Source: Streptomyces sp. MUM 178J
GTDB taxonomy: Bacteria; Actinomycetota; Actinomycetes; Streptomycetales; Streptomycetaceae
NCBI RefSeq assembly: GCF_022414575.1
Contig: NZ_JADWYQ010000024.1
Location: 42,350-106,349, forward strand
Direction of reading: 5' to 3'
Length of the DNA: 64,000 bases
Part shown: positions 19,834 through 28,926 of the stretch, piece after piece
How the letters are laid out: every line of letters starts with the position of its first letter
Numbering within the stretch: the first letter of the stretch is position 1
Made by a program: the position numbers and the translations under genes
Notes under the pieces: model-generated
Databases searched by the model: none
Told to the model about the DNA's origin: nothing
What the model saw: only the letters and a program-made list of their open reading frames with translations

Positions 19834-19869
19834 GAGTACGGCGTACGAGATTGAGAGTACATCGTACTC
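19834..19869. promoter_or_regulatory. paired TetR-type operators between drrA-like and tetR genes
   Basis: Two copies of the same inverted repeat 21 bp apart: gagtacggcgtacga (19834-19848, imperfect) and gagtacatcgtactc (19855-19869, perfect 6-bp arms around 3 bases). Spacing of two helical turns would place two dimers on one DNA face. They lie in the 99-bp divergent promoter region. Confidence 0.75.
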
Positions 19870-19899
19870 AGTTTCTGTCCAGCGCATTAGGGTGAAGCC

Positions 19900-20694
19900 A
19901 TGACGACGACCGAAACGAGCGGCAGCGGCGACGTCGCGCGCAGCCTGGAGCTCCTCTGGGGCACCGGCGAGCGCCCCACCCGCGGCCCCAAACCAGGCCT
20001 CAGCCTCGACCGGATCGTCACGGCCGCGATCACGGTGGCCGACACCGAGGGCCTGGCCGCCGTCTCGATGCGCCGGCTCGCCGCCGAACTGGGCGTCGGC
20101 GCGATGTCGCTCTACCGGTACGTCCCCGGCAAGGCCGAGCTGCTCGACCTGATGCTTGACCGCGTCCAGGGCGAGGCGACCGAAGGCGCCTCGACCCCGC
20201 CCCCCGGCGAGATCGACTGGCGCGAGGCCATGGAGAAGCTCGCCCGCGGCCACCTGGCCCAGTACCGCGCCCACCCCTGGCTGCTGAAGGTCAACCAGGC
20301 CCGTACAGTGCTGGGCCCCAGCGCCGTACGCGGCCTGGAACTCGCCCTCGCCGGGCTGCGCGGCATGGGTCTGAACGACCCCGAGACGATCTCCGCGATC
20401 ATCAGCGTGCAGAGCTTCGTCCACGGCATCGCCCAGATGGAGCTGCAGACCGCGGAAGCCGCGCAGCAGACGGGGTTGAGCGACGAGGCGTTCTGGGAGG
20501 GGCAGCGCCCGTTCCTGGAGCGGGCCATGACGAGCGGCGAGTATCCGCTGATGGCCTCCCTGTCGGAGGACGCGTTCGCCGAATTCGACCACTTCGGCTT
20601 CGGGCTGCGCCGCCTCGTCGCCGGCTTCGAGACCCTCGTACGCGAACGGGCGGAGCAGCGGAGCGCCGACAGCCCCGGGCCCGCGAGCGGATGA
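19900..20694 (+). CDS. TetR/AcrR-family regulator
   Basis: 264-aa repressor type. Helix-turn-helix at about residues 40-85: LDRIVTAAITVADTEG, then MRRLAAELGVGAMSLYRYV, the recognition helix typical of the TetR subgroup with a TetR_C-like ligand domain. Divergent from the DrrAB-type exporter over the GAGTAC operators, so it most likely represses the exporter and itself. ATG 19900 is preceded by GGGTGA. Confidence 0.92.
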   Translation: MTTTETSGSGDVARSLELLWGTGERPTRGPKPGLSLDRIVTAAITVADTEGLAAVSMRRLAAELGVGAMSLYRYVPGKAELLDLMLDRVQGEATEGASTPPPGEIDWREAMEKLARGHLAQYRAHPWLLKVNQARTVLGPSAVRGLELALAGLRGMGLNDPETISAIISVQSFVHGIAQMELQTAEAAQQTGLSDEAFWEGQRPFLERAMTSGEYPLMASLSEDAFAEFDHFGFGLRRLVAGFETLVRERAEQRSADSPGPASG

Positions 20695-20725
20695 CGTCCG
20701 CGCCGGGCCATGCCTTCATGAAGAC

Positions 20726-21190
20726 ATGCGCCATAGAGACACGAGCGGAGGCGGCGGAAGCGGCGGAGGCAGCGGAGGCGGCGGAGGCAGCAGCAGCGGC
20801 ACACCGGCCCTGACGCCCTTTGTCGAGCAGTGGGCCGCCCTGCTGACCAGTCATAAACGCGACGGCACAGGCGTCGGCACGCCCGTCAACATCGTCGTCG
20901 AAGGCGACCACGCCTACGTCCGCACTTACGCGAAGGCCTGGAAGGCGAAGCGGATGCGGAACGATCCGGAGATCGAGCTCGCGCCTTCGACAATGCGCGG
21001 CACGCCGACCGGCCCGCCGATCAGGGCCCGCGCCCGGCTGCTCGACCAGAACAGCGAGGAGAACGCGCACGCGGCGAAGCTGCTGGCGCGCAAGTACCCC
21101 GTCACGCACGGGCTGCTGGTGCCGCTGGCACACAAGGTGAAGCGGGACCGGACGCTGCACTACGAGGTGCGCCCCCTCTCGAGGAGCTGA
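20726..21190 (+). CDS. PPOX-class F420/FMN-dependent oxidoreductase-like protein
   Basis: 154-aa split-barrel protein of the pyridoxamine-phosphate-oxidase superfamily, class often using F420 in actinobacteria. After a Gly/Ser-rich N-terminus (about 25 residues encoded by GGA/GGC/AGC repeats at 20740-20800) the core shows GTPVNIVVEGDHAYVRTYAKAWKAKR-type strands and a conserved TGPPIRARAR. Substrate unknown. The repetitive N-terminus makes the start at 20726 uncertain; there is no clear ribosome site. Confidence 0.8.
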   Translation: MRHRDTSGGGGSGGGSGGGGGSSSGTPALTPFVEQWAALLTSHKRDGTGVGTPVNIVVEGDHAYVRTYAKAWKAKRMRNDPEIELAPSTMRGTPTGPPIRARARLLDQNSEENAHAAKLLARKYPVTHGLLVPLAHKVKRDRTLHYEVRPLSRS

Positions 21191-21276
21191 TCACTCCGCG
21201 GGCTCGGCGCGCGCCGCCCCCGAGGCTCGACCCCCTGGGGATCGGGGCTCAGCCCTTGCGGCCCACAGCCTGTGCG

Positions 21277-22284
21277 CTAGCCCTTGCGGCGCATGCCGCG
21301 CAGCCACAGCACGAGGGCCCCGAGGCCCGCGGCGGCGACGAGCCCGTATGTCAGATTCCGGTCGCCGTCCGAGGAGGACGCCCCTCCTTCGGCCGCACTC
21401 CCGCCCTTCTCCTTCTCGCCCGTCTCGCCGTTCTCCGTCTTGTCCTGCCGTCCCTCCAACTCCACGCGCTGGACGGTGCTCTGCGCCCCTTCCGTGCCGA
21501 ACATCAGTGCGCTCCCGTCAGGGGTGTACGCGACGGATTCGGCCTGCCGCTGGATCGGCGCGCGCACCCTGCGGTCGGCGCCGGGCCGGCCGTCCTTCCA
21601 CTCGTACGCGCGGGCGCTGAAGTAGGAGCGCAGCAGCAGCTCGCCGCCGTCGGGGGAGAACGCGCCATCGGTCACCCAGGGCACTTCGGCGATCCTGCGG
21701 AAGACGTTCGCCCCGGAGGCGGTGAGCGTGGCGGGCCCCTCGTACAGCCCACCGCCGTCCTCGTTCTTGGAGGCGATGTAGACGCGCCCGGTGGCGGGGT
21801 GCACCATCAGCGCCTCGGCGTCCCGCGCCCCGTCCTCGTACCGGACGGTGTACTGCGTCGCCCGCACCGTCAGCTCGGGGCTGAGTTTCTCCGGCTCCGG
21901 GAAGCGGTAGATCCAGACGTGGTCCCAGCCGCCGCCCAGGTTGTCGCCGATGTCGCCCACATAGACGTCTCCGTCCGGCCCGACAGAGACGGCTTCCATG
22001 TCACGCGGCTCGCCGACCCCGCGCATGGCGACCCGTGCGACGGTCTCACCGGTCTCCGAGTCGACGGCGTAGAGGTAGGGCCCCTCGTCCTGATCGTTGT
22101 GCGTCCAGTAGACACCCGGGTGCCGCTTGCTCGCGGCGAGACCACTGGACTCCGTGATCCGTTGATCCTTGATGGTGAAGGACGAGTCGTCGGCGGCGGC
22201 GGCGCCACATCCGGTCAGCACGGTTGCGGCGGCGAGGGCGGCGGAGAAGGCTGCCGAGGCGGCGACGTACGAAGGCGAACGCAT
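21277..22284 (-). CDS. secreted, membrane-anchored beta-propeller-like protein
   Basis: 335 aa. A signal peptide is visible (SAAFSAALAAATVLTGCGAAA), with a lipobox-like LTGC, so it is probably a lipoprotein. The body reads as propeller blades: SSGLAASKRHPGVYWTHNDQ, then DMEAVSVGPDGDVYVGDIGDN and PDGGELLLRSYF. A Glu/Gly/Ser-rich stalk leads to a C-terminal hydrophobic helix and GMRRKG, giving a second anchor. Enzymatic role unknown; similar proteins are annotated only as WD40/NHL-like or esterase-like. Start ATG 22284 chosen because the signal peptide follows. Confidence 0.75.
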   Translation of the reverse strand: MRSPSYVAASAAFSAALAAATVLTGCGAAAADDSSFTIKDQRITESSGLAASKRHPGVYWTHNDQDEGPYLYAVDSETGETVARVAMRGVGEPRDMEAVSVGPDGDVYVGDIGDNLGGGWDHVWIYRFPEPEKLSPELTVRATQYTVRYEDGARDAEALMVHPATGRVYIASKNEDGGGLYEGPATLTASGANVFRRIAEVPWVTDGAFSPDGGELLLRSYFSARAYEWKDGRPGADRRVRAPIQRQAESVAYTPDGSALMFGTEGAQSTVQRVELEGRQDKTENGETGEKEKGGSAAEGGASSSDGDRNLTYGLVAAAGLGALVLWLRGMRRKG

Positions 22285-22396
22285 TCCCCAAGCCTGCCAT
22301 CCCCTGCGGTCGGTGTCGGCGCGTCCTCCCACGCGCTTCGACACCCCGGATGCATCCTCTCCAAACCACCTCATACCCGACATACACAGGCAGCCC

Positions 22397-24106
22397 ATGA
22401 CCCAGACCTCAGCCGTCAGCCACCCGCCCGAATCCACCGCCGCCCGCCTGCTCGCCCCGTCCCGGTTGCGCGACCTCATCTGGCTCGGCTCCGTGGCCGG
22501 GGCGTTCACCGTCCTCCAGCTCGTGCTCAGCGTGCCCGGGACCGGGCTCGGCTGGGACGAGACCGTGTACGTGAGCCAGGTCAGCCCCGATGCCCCGGCG
22601 GCGTTCTTCAGCGCCCCGCGCGCCCGCGGCGTCACCTTCCTCGTGGCCCCCGTGACGGTGCTGACCTCGTCGGTCACCGCCCTGCGCGTCTATCTGGCAC
22701 TGCTGTCCGGGGCCGCGCTGCTGCTCTCCCTCTGGCTGTGGCGCCCGCTGCTGCCGGTGCGCGTGCTGGCACTCGCCGGGGTGCTGTTCGCCACCCTGTG
22801 GATCACACTCCTGTACGGGCCGCAGGTCATGCCCAACCTGTGGGCCGCCTACGCGGCCCTCATCGCCACGGCCTGCTTCCTTCGCGCGGCCGGGGTTCCG
22901 TCGGACCACAGCACCCAGGCGGCCCCCTCGGCCCCGTCGCTCCAATGGACCTCCGCCGAAGGCACAACAGCCTCCACCGCACGAGAGCTCACCGACTACC
23001 TCCGCCCCCGCGGCCGGAACACCGCCGCACGCCGAGCGCTGCCGGGCCTCGCCGCCGCGATCGCGTGCGCCGCCCTCCTGCGCCCCACCGACGCCTTCTG
23101 GCTGGCACTCCCGCTCGCCGTCGCGACCCTGTGCGTACGGCGCTGGCGACGCCGCCCCGCGCTGCTGCTGGCACTGGTGGCCGGAGGCGCGATCGGCTGC
23201 GCGCCATGGGCGGCGGAGGCGTACCTCAGCTACGGCGGGCTGCTGCCGCGGCTGCACCGCGCCAGCGAGATCCAGGGCGAGCTGGGCTGGAACTTCGCCG
23301 TCGACGACCAGGTCCGGGCGCTGGCGGGCCGCACGCTGTGCCGCCCGTGCGACGTGCCGTGGCGGGACCCCCTGACGGCACTGTGGTTCTTCGCGCTTCC
23401 ACTGCTGGTCATCGGCGGCTGCCTGGCGGCCCGCCGCACCCCGCAGCGCACCGCGCTCAACATGGCCGCCCTCACCGGCGTCTTCGCCGCGTTCCCCTAT
23501 CTGCTGCTCATCGGCTACGCGGCGCCCCGTTTCCTGCTCCCGGCCTACGCGCTGCTGGCGCTCCCCACGGCATACGCCCTGATGCACCTGGCGCGCACCG
23601 TTCGCCCGCGCAGCCTGGTCGCCGCGGGCCTCGTCCTGGCCCTGGCGGCCCATCTGACCGTCCAGTACCTGACCCTGACGCGGATCACCGCCCGCTACCG
23701 TGAGGACGGGGTCGCCTTCACACGGATCTCCGCGGAGCTGAACCGCCTGGGCGTACGCCCCCCGTGCGTCGTCAACGGCACGGAATACGTCCGCATCGGC
23801 TTCGGCACGGGCTGCTCCTCCCGCCAGACCGGCGGCCACGACGGCTCGATCACCGTGGCCGGCCTCGAGGATCTGGCCCGCCGTATGCCGATGGCGGTCA
23901 TCGTCCGCGAGGACGCGACGGTCCCCCGCTACGCCCGCACCTGGACCGCCCACCCCCTGCCCGCTCTGCCCGGCAAGGGCGAACTGACCGCCTACCTCTC
24001 CCCGTCGACAACCTCCGCGCCCCAGCCTGCCGCGTCCACACTCTCCCCCTCCGCGCTCTCCCCCTCCGCGCTCTCTCCACCCGCGTGGCGAGCCTCACAT
24101 CGCTGA
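22397..24106 (+). CDS. membrane glycosyltransferase (GT39/ArnT-like)
   Basis: 569-aa integral membrane protein with about ten hydrophobic helices. GWDETVYVSQVS at about residues 52-63 matches the acidic first-loop motif of GT-C enzymes (protein mannosyltransferase/ArnT type), which use polyprenyl-phosphate sugars outside the membrane. A soluble C-terminal domain contains the PPCVVNGTEYVRIGFGTGC segment. A hydrophilic insertion (about residues 173-210) and a Ser/Pro/Leu repeat tail (SPSALSPSALSPPA) are unusual. Acceptor unknown. ATG 22397 precedes the first helix at a normal distance. Confidence 0.82.
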   Translation: MTQTSAVSHPPESTAARLLAPSRLRDLIWLGSVAGAFTVLQLVLSVPGTGLGWDETVYVSQVSPDAPAAFFSAPRARGVTFLVAPVTVLTSSVTALRVYLALLSGAALLLSLWLWRPLLPVRVLALAGVLFATLWITLLYGPQVMPNLWAAYAALIATACFLRAAGVPSDHSTQAAPSAPSLQWTSAEGTTASTARELTDYLRPRGRNTAARRALPGLAAAIACAALLRPTDAFWLALPLAVATLCVRRWRRRPALLLALVAGGAIGCAPWAAEAYLSYGGLLPRLHRASEIQGELGWNFAVDDQVRALAGRTLCRPCDVPWRDPLTALWFFALPLLVIGGCLAARRTPQRTALNMAALTGVFAAFPYLLLIGYAAPRFLLPAYALLALPTAYALMHLARTVRPRSLVAAGLVLALAAHLTVQYLTLTRITARYREDGVAFTRISAELNRLGVRPPCVVNGTEYVRIGFGTGCSSRQTGGHDGSITVAGLEDLARRMPMAVIVREDATVPRYARTWTAHPLPALPGKGELTAYLSPSTTSAPQPAASTLSPSALSPSALSPPAWRASHR

Positions 24107-24136
24107 GTCGACCGACGATCGGCGAGGATGTTACCC

Positions 24137-24829
24137 ATGCGTTTTCTGTTCGTCGGCGACAGCATGACCATCGGACGCGCCGGCGACTTCACCTGGCGCT
24201 ACCGCATGTGGCAGCACCTCTCCCGGCTGTCCGACGGCCCGTACGAGATCGTCGGCCCCCGCACCGGGCTGTACGACCACGCCACAGCGGCCGCCGCCTC
24301 CGACGCCTACGCCGACCCCGCCTTCCCGCCCCCGGCCCGCCGCCACCTCGCGGGCTGGGGCGAAGGCTGGCTCCATATGGCCCCGGCCATCCGCGAAGCG
24401 GCGACCGCCGCCCGGCCGGACATCCTGCTGGTCTCCCTGGGCCTGATAGACCTCGGCTTCTACACCGACAGCACCCAAACCATCGCCAACACCCACCACT
24501 TCATCACCGAAGCCCGCGCGGCCAACCCCCACATCCGCCTGGTGCTGCTCCCGGTCATCCCCAACATCCGCGCCACGACGGACGCCCCGTTCGCCGCGGA
24601 GTGCGCCCGCTTCAACGAACTCCTCGCCAAGACGACGGCGGACCTCTCCACCCCCGCCTCCCCGATCCTCCTGGCCTCCGTCCCCCCGTCGTACACCCTC
24701 GCCGCCGACACCTACGACGGCACCCACCCCAGCCCCGCGGGCGAACACAAACTGGCGTCGGCCTTCGCCGACGCAATGCACCAGGCCTGGGGCCTGGGCT
24801 CCCCCTATCAGCCCACCCTCGCGGACTGA
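24137..24829 (+). CDS. SGNH/GDSL-family hydrolase
   Basis: 230-aa esterase/lipase-fold protein. Block I FVGDSMTIG near the N-terminus carries the nucleophile Ser and block V DGTHPSPAGEHKLA supplies Asp/His; the oxyanion Gly/Asn blocks are less clear (SLGLIDLGF where an N-D pair is usual). No signal peptide, so probably cytoplasmic. ATG 24137 is favoured over 24128 because GAGG then lies at a normal distance. Confidence 0.85.
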   Translation: MRFLFVGDSMTIGRAGDFTWRYRMWQHLSRLSDGPYEIVGPRTGLYDHATAAAASDAYADPAFPPPARRHLAGWGEGWLHMAPAIREAATAARPDILLVSLGLIDLGFYTDSTQTIANTHHFITEARAANPHIRLVLLPVIPNIRATTDAPFAAECARFNELLAKTTADLSTPASPILLASVPPSYTLAADTYDGTHPSPAGEHKLASAFADAMHQAWGLGSPYQPTLAD

Positions 24830-24894
24830 CCCTCCTGCACCGTCCGCACCCGGGGCAACGCACCATGCTGGCCCAGCGATTCATCCCGACATGA

Positions 24895-25632
24895 GCCACG
24901 CCCATTCCAGGGCCCGGGCGCCGGCAGTGGCCGCCTCGGATCACCGCTGAAGATGTGGAAGGACGACTCCTGGCGCAACTTCCCCAACGTGACCCGCTAC
25001 CGCGGCGTCGGCTGGGAGCGCGACGGGCTGATCGCCATATCGCCCAGCGGCGGCCTGTACGCCTACCCGAGCGCTGCCAACGGCGTGCTGTCGGGCAAGC
25101 GGCACGAGATGTGGCACGACAAGACCTGGAACAAGAAGCACATCAGCAGCGGTGACTTCAACGGCGACGGCCGGGACGACGTGATCGCCGTCGCCCAGAG
25201 CGGGCGGCCTCCACCTCTACAAGGGCAACGCCAAGGGCAAGCTCGACTTCGGCGTCTCCATGTGGCACGACGAGTCGTGGGGCGGCTTCCGCGTCATCAT
25301 GGGCGGCGACTTCAACGGCGACGGCAAGGGCGACGTCGCGGCGATCAACAGCAGCGGAGGGCTCTACCTGTACCCGGGCGACGGCAAGGGCAAGCTCGGC
25401 TCCCGCATGGCGATGTGGCCTGCCAAGTCCTGAGCGTCTCCTCGGCCGCCGCCGACGGCGGCTCTTCGACGGCAAGGACCTCGGCCGCCTCTACTTCGCC
25501 GGCATCACCGGCGACGGCAGGGCGGACCTCATCGTCCACGGCCGCGACGGCAGAATCGCCGTACGCAAGAACATGGGCGACTGCCTCAACGGCAGCTACC
25601 TCAGCGGCAGCACGCTGATGATCACCCTGTGA
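24895..25632 (+). pseudogene. decayed FG-GAP/VCBS-repeat protein gene
   Basis: Three reading frames together encode beta-propeller FG-GAP repeats. The first segment ends with SSGDFNGDGRDDVIAVAQSG; near 25198 an extra G in gcgggcgg breaks the frame; the second continues GLHLYKGNAKGKL and MGGDFNGDGKGDVAAINSSG to a TGA at 25431; a third frame resumes LFDGKDLGRLYFAGITGDGRADL to TGA 25630-25632. No plausible start or signal peptide precedes the first segment. This is the 3' remnant of a secreted repeat protein. A single sequencing error could explain the first shift but not all breaks. Confidence 0.85.
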
Positions 25633-25677
25633 CCCCGTCGAGCAGCTGACCGGCGCACAGACCGGCCGGTCCCCCCG

Positions 25678-25714
25678 AACGACCCGCGAAGGCCGCAGCG
25701 CCTCGCGGGTTGTT
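25678..25714 (+). terminator. hairpin after the FG-GAP remnant
   Basis: aacgacccgcga pairs with tcgcgggttgtt (one G-T pair) around a 13-base loop, 46 bp past the final stop of the remnant. It fits a rho-independent-like actinobacterial terminator. Confidence 0.6.
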
Positions 25715-25866
25715 CGCCGTCCGCCCTCGGGGTGCGCGGCAGCCGCAGCCGGTCTGGCGCGTTGTGCAAGTGGTCTGGCGTCTTCTGCCAGTGCGGGCCG
25801 CGCCGGCCCCCCGTAGCGTGACAGGAGAAGCATTCGGGATCATTCGACATAGAAAGCAGAAAAGCC

Positions 25867-26679
25867 ATGCGAACAGCCCTGGTCACCGGCGCCTCGTCAG
25901 GCATGGGCAAGGAAACGGCCAAGAGACTCCTCGACGAGGGCTACGCGGTCTACGCCGTCGCCCGCCGGGTCGAGCGGATGCGCGACCTGCAGGAACGGGG
26001 CGCGGTGACCCTCCGGATGGACATCACCCGCGACGAGGACGTCAAGGCGGTCGTCGACCGCATCGCGGCGGAACGCGGCGGGGTGGACGTCCTGGTCAAC
26101 AACGCCGGATTCGGAATGTACGGGGCGATGGAGGACACCTCCGTCGACGACGCCCGGTACCAGTTCGAGGTGAACCTCTTCGGCCTCGCCCGGCTCACCC
26201 AGCTGGTGCTGCCGTATATGCGCAAACAGGGTTCGGGCAGGATCGTGAACATCTCGTCGGTCGGCGGCAGGATCCACACACCGCTGGGCAGCTGGTACCA
26301 CGCCACCAAGCACGCCCTGGAAGGCTGGTCGGACTCGCTGCGCCTGGAGGTCGCGCCGTTCGGCGTCGACGTCGTCATCATCGAACCGGGCGTCATCGAA
26401 ACCGAATTCGGCGAGGTGATGGTGGAGCCCATGCTGGAGCGTTCGGGATCCTCCGACTACAGCGAGCTGGCGCACAGGCTGGCCGCGGCCACCCGGGAGA
26501 ACTACAAGCGCGGCGGCGGCACCCCCGCCTCCCGTCTGGCCGAGGTGATCGTCGGCTCGATCACGGCACGGCGGCCCAAGACGCGGTACGTTGCGGGCAA
26601 GTACGCCAAGCCGCTGATCGCCACACGCAGGTGGCTCAGCGACCGGACGTTCGACCGCCTGGTGATGCGCTTCGTGTGA
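25867..26679 (+). CDS. short-chain dehydrogenase/reductase (oxidoreductase)
   Basis: 270-aa classical SDR. Cofactor loop TGASSGMGKE (residues 7-16), NNAGFGMYG, catalytic Ser in NISSVGG and YHATK motif. The R-R-V-E after the second strand suggests NADP. The following AraC-type gene starts 17 bp downstream on the same strand, so the two probably form an operon, a frequent pairing. Substrate unknown. Confidence 0.93.
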   Translation: MRTALVTGASSGMGKETAKRLLDEGYAVYAVARRVERMRDLQERGAVTLRMDITRDEDVKAVVDRIAAERGGVDVLVNNAGFGMYGAMEDTSVDDARYQFEVNLFGLARLTQLVLPYMRKQGSGRIVNISSVGGRIHTPLGSWYHATKHALEGWSDSLRLEVAPFGVDVVIIEPGVIETEFGEVMVEPMLERSGSSDYSELAHRLAAATRENYKRGGGTPASRLAEVIVGSITARRPKTRYVAGKYAKPLIATRRWLSDRTFDRLVMRFV

Positions 26680-26696
26680 ACCCCGCAGGAGACGTC

Positions 26697-27674
26697 ATGC
26701 CCGCTGATCTGTTCACCGTGCAGGCCTCGACCCGGGCGCTGCTGACGGACCTCGGCCTCTCGCCCGGCGATGTGCTGCGCCGGGCGGGGCTGGCGCAGGA
26801 TCTGTTCGCCCGGACGCCGGTACAGCTCACCGCCGAGGAGTACTTCTCCCTGTGGCGGGCGGTCGAGGCGGAGGCCGACGACCCCGAGCTGCCGCTCACC
26901 GTCGCGCGGGTGCTGTCCCCGGAAGTCTTCGACCCGCTGCTGTTCGCCGCGCTGTGCAGTCCGGACCTCCGGGCGGCGGCCCGCCGGATCGCCGCGTACA
27001 AGAAGTTGATCGGCCCCATGGCCGTCCAGGTCACGGAGGCGTCCGGCCGGCTCACGCTGGTGCTGGCATGGCCCCCGTCGGTGACGCCGCCGCCTCTGCT
27101 GGCGGTGACGGAACTGGTCTTCTGGGTGGTGCTGGCCAGGGTCGCCACCCGGGCGCAGGTGTCCCCGTTGCAGATCACCACCCCTGAGCCGCCCCCGGAC
27201 GCCCGCCCCTACCTGGACTTCCTCGGCGCCGCCGTCGAGCGCGGGCCACAGCAGTCGATCACCTTCTCGTCGTACGACGCCGACCGGCCGTTCCTCACCG
27301 CGGACCCGCGCATGTGGGACTTCTTCGAACCGGAGCTTCGACGCCGGATGTCCGAGCTGGAGTCGGGCGCCACCGCGACCGAGCGGGTCCGGGCGGCGCT
27401 GCTGGAACTCCTGCCCGCCGGCAGCGCCGCGATGGAGGCGGTCGCCCGATCGCTGACCGTGAGCACCCGCACGCTTCAGCGGCAGCTGAAGGGCGAGGGC
27501 ACCACCTTCCAGACGGTCCTCAACGACACCCGGGAGACCCTGGCCCGGCACTATCTGGCCCACTCGCAGCTGACGGTGCGGGAGATCTCCTTCCTGCTCG
27601 GATACGAGGACCCCAACTCCTTCTACCGCGCCTTCCACACCTGGACCGGCCTGACTCCCGCGCAGTTGGGCTGA
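26697..27674 (+). CDS. AraC-family regulator (OruR/ArgR-like, N-terminal Arabinose_bd type)
   Basis: 325 aa. The N-terminal half has the layout of the PF12625-like sensor (LGLSPGDVLRRAGL, LTAEEYFSLWRAVE); the C-terminal pair of helix-turn-helices is clear, with AVARSLTVSTRTLQRQLKGEG and EISFLLGYEDPNSFYRAFHTWTGLTPAQ. ATG 26697 follows GCAGGAG. Probably controls the SDR gene that precedes it. Confidence 0.9.
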   Translation: MPADLFTVQASTRALLTDLGLSPGDVLRRAGLAQDLFARTPVQLTAEEYFSLWRAVEAEADDPELPLTVARVLSPEVFDPLLFAALCSPDLRAAARRIAAYKKLIGPMAVQVTEASGRLTLVLAWPPSVTPPPLLAVTELVFWVVLARVATRAQVSPLQITTPEPPPDARPYLDFLGAAVERGPQQSITFSSYDADRPFLTADPRMWDFFEPELRRRMSELESGATATERVRAALLELLPAGSAAMEAVARSLTVSTRTLQRQLKGEGTTFQTVLNDTRETLARHYLAHSQLTVREISFLLGYEDPNSFYRAFHTWTGLTPAQLG

Positions 27675-27796
27675 CCTGTGCGGGAGCCGCACGCATCGGC
27701 GTCGCGAGGCCTTTCCCAAGCCGCGAGCACCCGGCCTAGGACCCGGATGCCGCCCGCCGTCAGAACCCTCTCCCGGGGCGCGGGCCGCCCGCTTCG

Positions 27797-28300
27797 CTAC
27801 GCCCGTGTAAGGCGGTTCGCGAGCGTCGACATCGTGTAAGTGCCGATGCCCATCACCACCTCCAGCGCATGCTGCCGGGTATAGCCGTGCGCCAGGAACG
27901 CCCGAAGGTCCGCGTCCTGAACCGCACCGGCCGTGTCGAGTACGAGCAGCGCGAACCGCCGTACCGCCTCAAGGCGTTCGTCGCCGACCGGCCGCGCCTC
28001 GCACAGCGCGGCCACCAGCGCGTCATCGGCGCCAAGGGCCCGCAGCTTCCCCGTGTGCATCGCGATGCACACCTCGCATCCGTTGCGTGCGGCGACGGCC
28101 ATGATGACGACCTCGCGGGCGACGGGCTCCAGTGTCGTCTGCTCGAACATCGCGCTGAGCCTGAGGAAGCCGTCCAGCAGATGCGGTGAGGTCGCGAGCT
28201 TCGCGACCGCTCGCGGCAGGTGGCCCAGGCGCTGGACCGTCGCCTCCATCGCGCGGCGCGAGCCCTGCGGGGCCGACTCAAGGGTGTGCTCGACGAACAT
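27797..28300 (-). CDS. AhpD/carboxymuconolactone-decarboxylase-like protein
   Basis: 167 aa with the AhpD-type redox motif NGCEVCIAMH (Cys-x-x-Cys then His), which in AhpD supports alkylhydroperoxidase activity; many relatives have unknown roles. ATG 28300 has AGGAG at about ten bases. Only 27 bp separate it from the divergent MarR gene, with inverted repeats over the spacer, so it is likely under MarR control, perhaps in oxidative or electrophile stress. Confidence 0.88.
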   Translation of the reverse strand: MFVEHTLESAPQGSRRAMEATVQRLGHLPRAVAKLATSPHLLDGFLRLSAMFEQTTLEPVAREVVIMAVAARNGCEVCIAMHTGKLRALGADDALVAALCEARPVGDERLEAVRRFALLVLDTAGAVQDADLRAFLAHGYTRQHALEVVMGIGTYTMSTLANRLTRA

Positions 28301-28318
28301 GGGCTGCCAGCTCCTACA

Positions 28319-28363
28319 ATCGACAACATGGTTGACCATAAGAACGTAAACCAGGTTGTCGAT
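28319..28363. promoter_or_regulatory. inverted repeats over the marR start, probable operator
   Basis: atcgacaac (28319-28327) and gttgtcgat (28355-28363) are exact 9-bp inverted arms; a nested caac-atg-gttg element spans the MarR start codon. Position between and inside divergent 5' ends fits autorepression plus control of the AhpD-like gene. Confidence 0.65.
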
Positions 28364-28843
28364 AAGGGCAATGCCCCGGCGGCCGACACCCCCGGGTACG
28401 AGCTGCCCCTGCTCCTCTTCGCCGGGTTCCGCTCCCTCATCGACCGTCTCCACACGGAGCTCGCCGCGCAGGGACACCCCGACCTCCGGCCCGCCCACGG
28501 CTTCGCCATGCAGGCGATCGGGCGCGACGGGGCGACGGCGAGCGAGGTCGGGCGGCGGCTCGGGGTCTCCAAACAGGCCGCGGGCAAGACCCTCGACCGC
28601 CTGATCGCCCTCGGCTACTGCACCCGCACCGACGATCCGGCCGACGCCCGCCGCAAGCTCATCCGCCTCACCCCGCGCGGAGCAGACGCCCTGACCCGCT
28701 CCGCCGCGATCTTCGACGAGCTGCGCGCGGAGTGGGCGAAGACCCTCGGCGCGGACCGCCTGCGCGCCCTGGAGGCAGACCTCCGCACGGTCACACCGCC
28801 CGAGAGCTTCCGCCTCGACGCGGCCGGCTGGCTCGGCGGCTGA
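28328..28843 (+). CDS. MarR-family regulator
   Basis: 171 aa. Winged-helix core: GATASEVGRRLGVSKQAAGKTLDRL followed by GYCTRTDDPADARRKLIRLT, the beta-wing with its DARRK signature. A single Cys (GYC) is in the DNA-binding region, not at the N-terminal OhrR position, so thiol sensing is not evident. ATG 28328 chosen because it follows the divergent spacer and starts a normal-length protein. Confidence 0.9.
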   Translation: MVDHKNVNQVVDKGNAPAADTPGYELPLLLFAGFRSLIDRLHTELAAQGHPDLRPAHGFAMQAIGRDGATASEVGRRLGVSKQAAGKTLDRLIALGYCTRTDDPADARRKLIRLTPRGADALTRSAAIFDELRAEWAKTLGADRLRALEADLRTVTPPESFRLDAAGWLGG

Positions 28844-28926
28844 CTGACCGCCGTGACCTTCCCCGCGTGCGTATCGTTGTACTGCGCGCTGCCTGTGATC
28901 CAGCGGCAGCGGGGAGGAGCGCCGCG

